This document shows positions 1 through 5,296 of a stretch of 5,301 nucleotides of DNA, in pieces. A program made the position numbers and the translations under genes. Below the pieces are notes generated by a model that did no database searches, was not told the DNA's origin, and saw only the letters and a list, made by a program, of their open reading frames with translations. The stretch covers positions 1-5,301 of the forward strand of contig CAZMGD010000179.1 of NCBI GenBank assembly GCA_964565705.1. Direction: 5' to 3'. This DNA comes from CAZMGD01 sp964565705. GTDB lineage: Bacteria; Actinomycetota; Acidimicrobiia; Acidimicrobiales; Ilumatobacteraceae. How positions within the stretch are numbered: the first letter of the stretch is position 1; each line of letters opens with the position of its first letter.

Positions 1-53
1 TGGCCGCGCTCGTTGTGTTCGGGTTGCTCGCTGCGCTCGCGAAGCCTCGGTGA
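1..53 (+). CDS. Possible C-terminal end of an upstream membrane protein (partial)
   Basis: One frame is open from the window edge and reads AALVVFGLLAALAKPR before a TGA at 51-53. A hydrophobic stretch followed by a basic tail is what the end of a membrane protein often looks like, and a GC-rich hairpin follows 8 bp later. Against this, the stretch contains a 15-mer (26-40) whose exact reverse complement lies in the clearly non-coding spacer at 4703-4717, which suggests this could be intergenic repeat DNA instead. All three forward frames are open here, so openness alone proves nothing. The call is weak and the function is unknown. Confidence 0.25.
   Translation, partial: AALVVFGLLAALAKPR
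26..40. repeat. GCTCGCTGCGCTCGC element, inverted partner of 4703-4717
   Basis: The 15-mer GCTCGCTGCGCTCGC is the exact reverse complement of GCGAGCGCAGCGAGC at 4703-4717, about 4.7 kb away. A third, related but imperfect version sits at 4729-4744. Such GCGAGC/AGCGAGC words look like a dispersed intergenic element of this genome. That is inference from three or four copies in one window, and the high GC content raises the chance of coincidental similarity, though less so for a 15-base exact match. Confidence 0.5.
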
Positions 54-60
54 CACCGGT

Positions 61-77
61 CGAGGGTTCGGCCCTCG
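61..77 (+). terminator. Short GC-rich hairpin, terminator-like
   Basis: CGAGGG (61-66) pairs with CCCTCG (72-77) around a TTCGG loop. It lies 8 bp after a possible stop codon at 51-53 and before the promoter-like element at 104-109, so it could end an upstream transcript. There is no T-run after it, so it is not a canonical intrinsic terminator. The same area also carries a 10-bp direct repeat, CCTCGGTGAC, at 45-54 and 73-82, the second copy overlapping the hairpin. Confidence 0.25.
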
Positions 78-103
78 GTGACCTGCATCGGTCCGGTCGC
101 GTC

Positions 104-109
104 TACCTT
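104..109 (+). promoter_or_regulatory. Candidate -10 element (TACCTT) for a leaderless thiolase-like mRNA
   Basis: TACCTT fits the actinobacterial TANNNT -10 consensus and ends exactly 6 nt before the GTG at 116. That spacing would place the transcription start at or next to the first base of the start codon. No Shine-Dalgarno-like sequence precedes this GTG, as expected for a leaderless transcript. No convincing -35 hexamer is seen. The same geometry recurs at the peptidase gene (6 nt) and the lipoprotein gene (7 nt), which raises confidence. Confidence 0.5.
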
Positions 110-115
110 CCGCTT

Positions 116-1594
116 GTGGTTCTGGATCGTCGGTTGCCGGTGTTGATCGGGGTGGGGCAGGTCGTGCACCATGCTGCGGGGCTCGGGGATGCTCGGTCGC
201 CGGTCGAGCTGATGACCGCTGCTGCGGAGTCGGCGAGCGCCGACGCCGGGCTGGCGTCGGTGCCGCGGCCGGACTCGGTGCGGGCGGTGTCGTTGCTGTC
301 CTGGCGTTCGCCCGATCCGGGGCGGTTCGTCGCCTCGGCACTCGGGTACCCCGGCGTGCACACGGGGCTGTACCACAGCGGGGGCAACAGCCCCCAGGAC
401 CTGCTGAACCTCACAGCCGGGCAGATCCAGCGCGGAGAGCTCGACCTCGCCCTCTTGACCGGTGGTGAGGCGTGGCGGACCTGGACCCGTGCGCGGCGCG
501 ACGAACACGACCTCGGCTGGCCGGAGGTGACCGAAGACGATCGAGCCGACGACACGTATGAGGGTGGGTTCGACCTCAGCGCTCCGGAGGAGATCGCCGC
601 CGGGATCCGCCTGCCGGTGCAGATGTACCCGATGTTCGAGACCGCGCTGCGGGCCGAGCTGGGCCACGGCATCGACGAGCACCACGTGCACCTCGGCGAG
701 CTGTGGTCGAGGTTCTCGGAGGTCGCGGCGACCAACCCGTTCGCGTGGTCGCAGGTCGCTCGCACCGCGACCGAGATCCGCACCCCGGGGCCGACGAACC
801 GGATGATCGGCGCGCCGTATCCGAAGCTGATGAACTCCAACAACGACGTCGACATGGCGGCGGCGTTGCTCGTCTGTTCGGTGGAGCGCGCCGAGGACCT
901 CGGCGTGCCTCGCGACCGCTGGGTGTTCCTCCACGCCGGAGCGCGGGCCCACGAGCACACCTACGTGTCGCACCGGGCGTCGCTCACGCGCACGCCGGCG
1001 ATCGAGCTCGCCGGGCGCACGGCACTGGACCTCGCTGGTATCGGGATCGACGACGTCGGCATCGTCGACCTCTACTCGTGCTTCCCCGTCGCCGTGCAGC
1101 TCGGCGCCCGCTCACTGGGGCTGGGGCTCGACCGTCAGCTCACGCGAACCGGCGGGCTGACCTTCGGTGGTGGCCCGTGGAACAACTACGTCATGCACTC
1201 GATCGCGACCACGGTCGCCGACTGCCGGTCACAACCCGGAGCGCGCGCCCTGGTGTGGGCCAACGGTGGGTTCTGCACGAAGCACGCGTTCGGCGTGTAC
1301 TCGACCGAGCCACCGGTTGGCGGGTTCCGCCACGAGGACGTGCAGGCGCAGATCGACGCCCTCCCCCGTGTCCAGGTGCTCGACGCATACGACGGCCAGG
1401 CGACGATCGAGGGCTACACGGTCATGCACGACCGAGACGGCCGGCCCGAGCGTGCGTACGCGTCCTGCCGCACACCCACCGGCGACCGCACCTGGGCATC
1501 CAGCGCCGACCCGGAGACGATGACCTCGATGGTCGAGAGCGAGTGGGTCGGCCGTCCCGTCGACCTGGCGAACGGCACCCTCCGACCCCGGTGA
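116..1594 (+). CDS. Thiolase-like protein (TLP1/SCP2-thiolase-like family, 'acetyl-CoA acetyltransferase family')
   Basis: This is a 492-residue protein with a thiolase fold. It opens with RRLPVLIGVGQVVH, the usual first strand of this family, and has the family blocks MNSNNDVDMAAALLVC (about 239-254) and VDLYSCFPVAVQLGARSLG (about 317-335). A C-terminal extension (about 412-484) resembles the additional C-terminal domain of mycobacterial thiolase-like protein type 1. Classical thiolase residues look absent. The nucleophile region reads HSGGNSP (87-93) with no Cys, the usual GHP reads GGP (about 353-355), and the C-terminal CxG region reads NGGFCTKHAFG (383-393). A Cys does remain in YSCF (Cys322), where SCP2-type thiolases have HDCF. 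A role in acyl-CoA or lipid metabolism is inferred, and catalysis of thiolysis is doubtful. The GTG at 116 is preferred over the GTG at 50 because homologues start just before this first strand, and a TACCTT -10 lies 6 nt upstream. The gene is convergent with the lipoprotein gene. Confidence 0.88.
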   Translation: MVLDRRLPVLIGVGQVVHHAAGLGDARSPVELMTAAAESASADAGLASVPRPDSVRAVSLLSWRSPDPGRFVASALGYPGVHTGLYHSGGNSPQDLLNLTAGQIQRGELDLALLTGGEAWRTWTRARRDEHDLGWPEVTEDDRADDTYEGGFDLSAPEEIAAGIRLPVQMYPMFETALRAELGHGIDEHHVHLGELWSRFSEVAATNPFAWSQVARTATEIRTPGPTNRMIGAPYPKLMNSNNDVDMAAALLVCSVERAEDLGVPRDRWVFLHAGARAHEHTYVSHRASLTRTPAIELAGRTALDLAGIGIDDVGIVDLYSCFPVAVQLGARSLGLGLDRQLTRTGGLTFGGGPWNNYVMHSIATTVADCRSQPGARALVWANGGFCTKHAFGVYSTEPPVGGFRHEDVQAQIDALPRVQVLDAYDGQATIEGYTVMHDRDGRPERAYASCRTPTGDRTWASSADPETMTSMVESEWVGRPVDLANGTLRPR

Positions 1595-1603
1595 CCGTGT
1601 TCC

Positions 1604-1698
1604 GTTCTGTGTGAAAGGTCCGTTCTGTGTGAACGCAGACGGCTGTGATGCAGCTGGCAGCTTCGGTGATTCACACAGAACCGTCGGCTCACACAGAG
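1604..1698. repeat. Symmetrical four-copy inverted repeat between convergent genes; possible bidirectional terminator or protein-binding array
   Basis: The core TCTGTGTGA occurs at 1606-1614 and 1624-1632. Its reverse complement TCACACAGA occurs at 1671-1679 and 1689-1697. Both pairs are spaced by exactly 18 bp, and both nested pairings share one centre (1651.5). The inner pair extends to a perfect 12-bp stem, GTTCTGTGTGAA (1622-1633) with TTCACACAGAAC (1670-1681). The left copies are identical over 15 bp (TCCGTTCTGTGTGAA, 1601-1615 and 1619-1633). The structure sits centrally in the 113-bp gap, starting about 10 nt after one stop codon and ending about 10 nt before the other. Its position favours a bidirectional transcription terminator or mRNA 3'-end stabiliser. 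The lack of a T-run and the 18-bp periodicity also allow a binding array for a dimeric protein. Confidence 0.8.
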
Positions 1699-1707
1699 AT
1701 GGACAGC

Positions 1708-2493
1708 TCAGTCGGCGTCGCCGGTGATCAGGTAGCTGAGCTCTGGGCAGTTGTCGAAGAGGAACTGGCTCGTCAACGGGGTGGCCACGGTGCGCAGCAC
1801 GCCGCCGTCGAGGTCATAGCGCGTGGAATTCGCCGCGTAGGCCGAGGCCGCAGTGACGAGCGCGGCTTCGGTCGTGGAGTCGAGGCCGGTCACCGTGACC
1901 GCGGGGCGGGCCGGGTCGTAGCTGGCGAGCACGTCGCGCCACACCGTGTCGAGCACCACCGGATCGACGCCGGTGCCGGCCAACGCTGCGTCGGCCAGCT
2001 GCGCTCGTCCGAGGATCGGCCCGATCACTCCGGCCATCACCGCCTGCTCCTCGCCGGCGAGCTCGGACGGCCACTCGCTGGCCAGCGCGTCAGCGGCATC
2101 GATCACCGTGGGCGCCGCGATCAGCTCCAGCCGAGCGAGCGCGGTCGCATCCAGGCCGCCGAACGCACCGGCGAGCGTCAGCACCGACTGGGTGCCCACG
2201 ACGGCTGCGTAGTCCCGGCACATCGGCAGCTCGCTCGACGCGCCGGGCACGCCCGACGCCGTCGTGCCGGGCGCGGTCGGGGCGACGACCTCGACCGTCG
2301 TCGTGGCCCGATCGGCCGCAGTGGTCGATGCCGGCGCGGACGACGTCGAGGTCGTCGGCGACGTCGAGGTCGTCGGCAGCTGCGGCGCTGCCGTCACCAG
2401 CGTCGGCATCGGCTGTGGCGCGGTCGCATCGTGGCCTCCGCACCCCGCCAGCACGGCGACCGCGACGGCGGTCACGAACGCGGTGCGGATCAT
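1708..2493 (-). CDS. Secreted lipoprotein of unknown function with Thr/Ser/Pro linker
   Basis: The protein has 261 residues. The N-terminus MIRTAFVTAVAVAVLAGC is a classic lipoprotein signal: one Arg, a hydrophobic stretch, then the lipobox LAGC with the lipidated Cys at residue 18. It should therefore be exported and anchored to the outer face of the membrane. Residues about 19-90 are low-complexity and rich in Thr, Ser, Pro and Ala, a flexible linker that includes a tandem TTSTSP/TTSTSS repeat. Residues about 91-261 form an Ala-rich, probably helical domain with two cysteines, Cys92 (PMCRDY) and Cys249 (DNCPEL), near its two ends, which could form a disulfide. I do not recognise this domain. 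The ATG at 2493 is preferred over the in-frame ATG at 2538 because it puts the signal peptide at the N-terminus and has a TAGCGT -10 seven nt upstream. The gene is divergent from the peptidase gene. Confidence 0.85.
   Translation of the reverse strand: MIRTAFVTAVAVAVLAGCGGHDATAPQPMPTLVTAAPQLPTTSTSPTTSTSSAPASTTAADRATTTVEVVAPTAPGTTASGVPGASSELPMCRDYAAVVGTQSVLTLAGAFGGLDATALARLELIAAPTVIDAADALASEWPSELAGEEQAVMAGVIGPILGRAQLADAALAGTGVDPVVLDTVWRDVLASYDPARPAVTVTGLDSTTEAALVTAASAYAANSTRYDLDGGVLRTVATPLTSQFLFDNCPELSYLITGDAD
2341..2376. repeat. 18-bp in-frame tandem duplication in the lipoprotein linker
   Basis: CGACGTCGAGGTCGTCGG occurs twice, head to tail and without a mismatch (2341-2358 and 2359-2376). 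Read on the minus strand it adds six codons per copy in the Thr/Ser-rich linker, so copy number could change linker length without shifting the frame. It looks like a recent slippage or duplication event inside coding sequence. Confidence 0.85.
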
Positions 2494-2500
2494 CGATCCG

Positions 2501-2506
2501 ACGCTA
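2501..2506 (-). promoter_or_regulatory. Candidate -10 element (TAGCGT) for a leaderless lipoprotein mRNA
   Basis: On the minus strand TAGCGT (2506 to 2501) matches TANNNT. It is followed by 7 nt and then the ATG at 2493, so the transcript would begin at or next to the start codon. No Shine-Dalgarno sequence is seen before this ATG. No clear -35 hexamer is visible at 16-18 bp spacing. Confidence 0.5.
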
Positions 2507-2539
2507 GCCACACCGTCCCGGCCAACCGCGAGGCGCATC

Positions 2540-2545
2540 TACAGT
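2540..2545 (+). promoter_or_regulatory. Candidate -10 element (TACAGT) for a leaderless peptidase mRNA
   Basis: TACAGT matches TANNNT and ends 6 nt before the ATG at 2552, which predicts transcription starting at or next to the A of the start codon. There is no purine-rich ribosome-binding site upstream. The element is 33 bp from the opposite-facing TAGCGT, so the two divergent promoters must overlap in their upstream polymerase contacts. Confidence 0.55.
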
Positions 2546-2551
2546 GCGGCC

Positions 2552-4666
2552 ATGACCGGCGACGACACGTTTCCTCGGCAGTACGCGCGGACGCAACGTC
2601 TCACGCTGGGCGAGCCGCGCAACGTCGTCGTGTCGCCGGACGGGCTGCGCGTCGTCTTCGCCCGCAGCCTGGGAGGGGACGATCCCACGAACTGCCTGTG
2701 GGTGCTCGACCTGCCGAGCGGGCAGGAACGGCTGGTCGCCGATCCGCGCCGACTGCTCGGCGAGGACGATCCCGAGGACCTGCCGCCGGAGGAGAAGGCT
2801 CGGCGCGAGCGGGCCCGCGAGATGGGCGGTGGCGTCGTTGCATTCGCGACCAACACCGATGTGAACGTCGCCGCGTTCGCGCTTGCTGGACGGCTGTTCG
2901 TCTGCGGGCTGCTCTCGGGCCAGGCACGCGAGCTGCGCGTCGATGGGCCGGTGTTCGATCCCCGTCCCGACCCGACCGCCCGCCGGGTGGCGTATGTCAG
3001 CGGCGCGACCCTGCGCGTCGCCGAGCTCGACGGGACGAGCTACGAGGTCGCCGGCGAACCGGACGCGGACGTCTCCTGGGGATCGGCCGACTTCATCGCC
3101 GCCGAGGAGATGGGCCGCCAGCAGGGGTTCTGGTGGAGCCCGGACGGTGAGACGCTCGCCGTCACCCGCGTCGACACCTCACCCGTGCAGCGCTGGTGGA
3201 TCGGCGACCCGGCCAACCCCGGCACGACCCCCACGGAGATTGCCTATCCAGCCGCCGGCACCGACAACGCTTGGGTGTCGCTGCACGTCGTGCGTCTCGA
3301 CACCGCCGGCCTCCCGGAGTCCGACGTCGAGGTCGAGTGGGACCGGCAGCGATTCGGCTACCTCGCCGACGTGCGCTGGGCCAGCCCCGACCGCCTGCTG
3401 GTGACGGTGCAGTCGCGCGACCAGCGCACGCTGGAGGTGCTCGAGGCGGATCCGCTGGCCGGTACCACGAGGTCACGATGGCACGACAGCGACCCCGCCT
3501 GGATCGAACTCGTACCCGGTGTTCCTGCCGAGCTGCCCGACGGGCGACTCCTGACCGCCGCCGACCGCGACGGTGCCCGCCGGTTGCTGGCCGACGGCGA
3601 ACCGATCACGCCACCCGACCTCCAGGTCCGTTCCGTCGTCGCCAGCCGCGCCGGCGTGGTCACGTTCCTCGCCAGCCCGATCGATGACCCGACCGTGCAG
3701 CACGTGTGGCGCTGGGCGCTGGGCGCGGCCGCGGACAGCGAGCCCCACCTCGAGGCACTGACGACCGAGCCGGGCATGCACACCGTCGCCACGAACGGCG
3801 CCATCGACGTCGTGCGCCGGATCTCGCTCGACGCACTGCGCCCAGCCACCCGGGTGATCGGCGGGCCCGAGCTCACGAGTCACGCCGAGGATCCGCTGGT
3901 GACGCCGAACGTGCGCATCCTGCGCGTCGGCGAGCATCGTCTTCCCGTCGCCGTGCTGCTGCCGCACGGGACGACGGAGCACGATCGGCTCCCCGTCCTC
4001 ATGGATCCCTACGGCGGCCCGCATGCCCAGCGGGTCGTCAGCGCCAACTCCGCCTACCTCACGTCGCAGTGGTTCGCCGATCAGGGCTTCGCCGTGGTGA
4101 TCGTCGACGGACGAGGCACCCCTGGCCGAGGTAGTGACTGGGAGCGGGCGGTGCACCTCGACCTCGCCGGGCCCGTGCTCGACGACCAGGTGGAGGGGTT
4201 GCAGCTCGCCGCCGCCGAGCTGCCCCAGCTCGACCTGTCGAAGGTCGGGATCCGCGGCTGGAGCTTCGGCGGCTACCTCGCCGCGCTCGCCGTCATGCGC
4301 CGCCCCGACGTGTTCCACGCCGGGGTCGCCGGGGCACCCGTCACCGAGTGGCGCCTCTACGACACGCACTACACCGAGCGCTACCTGGGCGACCCCGAGC
4401 AGGACCCCGAACCGTACGACCGCTGCTCGCTGCTGCTCGACGCCGATCGCCTCGAGCGACCGCTCCTGATCGTGCACGGACTGGCCGACGACAACGTCGT
4501 GGCCGCCCACACGCTGCAGCTGTCGTCAGCGCTGCTGGCGGCTGGCAAGCACCACGAGGTGCTGCCCCTCTCCGGTGTGTCGCACATGACCCCACAGGCG
4601 GTCGTCGCCGAGAACCTCCTCCTGCACCAACTGGCCTTCCTCCGAAAGGAACTCGACCTCACATGA
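2552..4666 (+). CDS. S9 family peptidase, dipeptidyl-peptidase IV-like (prolyl oligopeptidase superfamily)
   Basis: A 704-residue serine peptidase predicted to remove N-terminal dipeptides, typically X-Pro, from peptides. Residues about 1-440 are a DPP IV-type beta-propeller with repeated SPDG blades (28-31, 196-199). It carries the double-Glu motif AAEEMGR with Glu185-Glu186, which in DPP IV anchors the substrate's free amino end. Residues about 450-704 are the alpha/beta-hydrolase domain. PYGGP places Tyr487 in the oxyanion-hole position, GWSFGGY holds the nucleophile Ser571, HGLADDNV holds Asp646 and the substrate-contacting Asn648, and GVSHMT holds His678. All DPP IV landmarks are present and the length is normal. 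There is no signal peptide or N-terminal membrane anchor, so the enzyme should be cytoplasmic and may serve peptide turnover. The start at 2552 follows TACAGT by 6 nt; the longer in-frame reading from 2264 overlaps the lipoprotein gene and has no family similarity. The gene may be cotranscribed with the SnoaL-like gene 82 bp downstream. Confidence 0.95.
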   Translation: MTGDDTFPRQYARTQRLTLGEPRNVVVSPDGLRVVFARSLGGDDPTNCLWVLDLPSGQERLVADPRRLLGEDDPEDLPPEEKARRERAREMGGGVVAFATNTDVNVAAFALAGRLFVCGLLSGQARELRVDGPVFDPRPDPTARRVAYVSGATLRVAELDGTSYEVAGEPDADVSWGSADFIAAEEMGRQQGFWWSPDGETLAVTRVDTSPVQRWWIGDPANPGTTPTEIAYPAAGTDNAWVSLHVVRLDTAGLPESDVEVEWDRQRFGYLADVRWASPDRLLVTVQSRDQRTLEVLEADPLAGTTRSRWHDSDPAWIELVPGVPAELPDGRLLTAADRDGARRLLADGEPITPPDLQVRSVVASRAGVVTFLASPIDDPTVQHVWRWALGAAADSEPHLEALTTEPGMHTVATNGAIDVVRRISLDALRPATRVIGGPELTSHAEDPLVTPNVRILRVGEHRLPVAVLLPHGTTEHDRLPVLMDPYGGPHAQRVVSANSAYLTSQWFADQGFAVVIVDGRGTPGRGSDWERAVHLDLAGPVLDDQVEGLQLAAAELPQLDLSKVGIRGWSFGGYLAALAVMRRPDVFHAGVAGAPVTEWRLYDTHYTERYLGDPEQDPEPYDRCSLLLDADRLERPLLIVHGLADDNVVAAHTLQLSSALLAAGKHHEVLPLSGVSHMTPQAVVAENLLLHQLAFLRKELDLT

Positions 4667-4670
4667 GCAA

Positions 4671-4744
4671 ACGAAGTGAGCGAATCATCATCACGGCGCC
4701 CAGCGAGCGCAGCGAGCCGCTCATTGGCGCGCAGCGGAGCGAGC
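4671..4744. repeat. Cluster of GCGAGC-type repeats in the spacer after the peptidase gene
   Basis: Three related words fill the 82-bp spacer: ACGAAGTGAGCGAA (4671-4684), GCGAGCGCAGCGAGC (4703-4717) and GCGCAGCGGAGCGAGC (4729-4744). AGCGAGC is exact in the last two, at 4711-4717 and 4738-4744. The middle copy is the exact reverse complement of 26-40. The spacing is irregular and the copies degenerate, so this is not a CRISPR. It reads like dispersed intergenic repeat DNA. The last copy also supplies the GGAG ribosome-binding site of the next gene. Confidence 0.6.
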
Positions 4745-4754
4745 ACCAATGAGC
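4719..4754 (+). promoter_or_regulatory. Start-codon hairpin with ribosome-binding site in the loop, before the SnoaL-like gene
   Basis: GCTCATTGG (4719-4727) and CCAATGAGC (4746-4754) form a perfect 9-bp inverted repeat. The right arm contains the ATG at 4749-4751, so the folded mRNA would hide the start codon. The 18-nt loop holds GGAG (4736-4739), a good Shine-Dalgarno sequence 9 nt before the ATG, left exposed. This could tune translation or couple it to ribosomes finishing the peptidase gene. Regulation is inferred; the pairing and the ribosome-binding site are visible directly. Confidence 0.5.
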
Positions 4755-5213
4755 CCCACCCCCACGAACGAGACCGACGACGTCGTCGCCATCTGGAGGC
4801 TGCAGTCGGCCTACGCCGACATCGTCAACCGCCGCGCCTGGGCGGAGTTGCACGGCGTGTTCCGGCCGGACATCACGATCGATCTCGACATCGTGACCGA
4901 GCCGCCGTTCCAGTTCGTCGGACCCGACGCGCTCGGCAGCTTCGTCGGTGCGTCGATCGAGAAGTTCGACCACTTCAACTTCGTGATCCTCAACACCGTC
5001 GTCGACGTCACGAGCGGCACGAGCGCGACGGGCCGCATCTTCATGATGGAGGTGCGCCACGAGACCGCGACCAACACCTGGCCGAACGCGCTGGGCGTGT
5101 ACCACGACGAGTACATCAAGGTCGACGACCGGTGGTGGATCGCCGCCCGCCGCTACCGCTCCCTCGCCCGCCAAGGCCCTGACGGCGTCGTCCTCGAATC
5201 CCCGTTCTACTGA
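4749..5213 (+). CDS. SnoaL-like / NTF2-fold family protein
   Basis: A 154-residue single-domain protein, a normal size for the SnoaL-like branch of the NTF2-like (cone-shaped alpha+beta barrel) superfamily. Residues about 11-36 form the opening helix with the characteristic spacing of LQSAYADIVNRRAWAEL, followed by a strand pair ending in RPDITID (39-45). A second conserved-looking block is FDHFNFVILN (73-82), and late strands include GVYHDEYIKVDDRWWIAARR (116-135). Asp24, Asp41 and His75 line up with positions that often face the pocket in this fold, but I cannot assign a reaction. Members include small-molecule dehydratases, isomerases, cyclases and non-enzymatic ligand binders. There is no signal peptide. 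The ATG at 4749 has GGAG 9 nt upstream, unlike the three other genes, which suggests an internal gene on a transcript from the peptidase promoter. The hairpin over the start could modulate its expression. Confidence 0.88.
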   Translation: MSPTPTNETDDVVAIWRLQSAYADIVNRRAWAELHGVFRPDITIDLDIVTEPPFQFVGPDALGSFVGASIEKFDHFNFVILNTVVDVTSGTSATGRIFMMEVRHETATNTWPNALGVYHDEYIKVDDRWWIAARRYRSLARQGPDGVVLESPFY

Positions 5214-5222
5214 GCCAGCGGC

Positions 5223-5262
5223 AACCGACCCACGAACCGACCCACGAACCGACCCACGAACC
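5223..5262. repeat. Three 12-bp tandem repeats downstream of the SnoaL-like gene
   Basis: The unit AACCGACCCACG is repeated three times without error (5223-5234, 5235-5246, 5247-5258), followed by a partial AACC. It begins 10 nt after the stop codon at 5211-5213 and lies outside any recognised gene. A multiple-of-three unit could hide inside coding DNA, but no convincing frame crosses it in the window. It is most simply a slippage-prone minisatellite, or possibly a small iterated binding site. Confidence 0.85.
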
Positions 5263-5274
5263 TGCGGTCAGATC

Positions 5275-5296
5275 GCGCCCGGAACGGGCGCCGTTC
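5275..5296 (+). terminator. Strong GC-rich hairpin with an overlapping alternative hairpin
   Basis: GCGCCCG (5275-5281) pairs perfectly with CGGGCGC (5285-5291) around a GAA loop. An overlapping alternative, GAACGG (5282-5287) with CCGTTC (5291-5296) around GCG, cannot form at the same time. The location, about 60 nt after the last stop codon, suits transcription termination of the peptidase/SnoaL-like transcript. No T-run follows before the window ends, so a canonical intrinsic terminator cannot be claimed; U-less GC hairpins have been proposed as terminators in actinobacteria. Confidence 0.4.

Noticed and set aside
103..960. Minus-strand reading frame of 285 codons opposite the thiolase-like gene
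   Set aside because: Ser/Arg-rich translation without motifs; the opposite strand carries a real gene.
703..1614. Plus-strand reading frame of 303 codons inside the thiolase-like gene
   Set aside because: Arg-rich shadow frame overlapping a gene with clear family similarity.
1595..1707. Miniature transposon (MITE)
   Set aside because: The inverted copies are internal and doubled rather than terminal, and no flanking target-site duplication is evident. The exact centring between two stop codons fits a gene-end element better.
2494..2538. N-terminal extension of the lipoprotein to the ATG at 2538
   Set aside because: It would place 15 residues in front of a textbook signal peptide and lipobox, and would span the TAGCGT promoter element.
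2264..2551. N-terminal extension of the peptidase by 96 codons
   Set aside because: It runs antisense through the lipoprotein linker, is low-complexity, and would ignore the TACAGT promoter 6 nt before the ATG at 2552.
1645..3150. Long plus-strand reading frame of 501 codons across the lipoprotein gene and the start of the peptidase gene
   Set aside because: Its translation is Arg/Gly-rich low-complexity with no domain, typical of a shadow frame in high-GC DNA. It overlaps two well-supported genes and starts inside the symmetrical repeat.
3473..4510. Minus-strand reading frame of 345 codons inside the peptidase gene
   Set aside because: It is antisense to a complete peptidase domain and its composition (Gly, Val, His, Asp rich) mirrors the opposite strand's codon bias. 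No recognisable motif or start signal.
4659..5174. Overlapping frames on both strands covering the SnoaL-like gene, including a plus-strand one starting at 4676
   Set aside because: They are Arg- or Val/Asp-rich shadows. The 4676 start sits in repeat DNA, while 4749 has a Shine-Dalgarno sequence and gives a normal SnoaL-like protein.
5223..5262. CRISPR array
   Set aside because: The 12-bp units are directly abutting with no spacers, are too short, and no cas gene is in the window.
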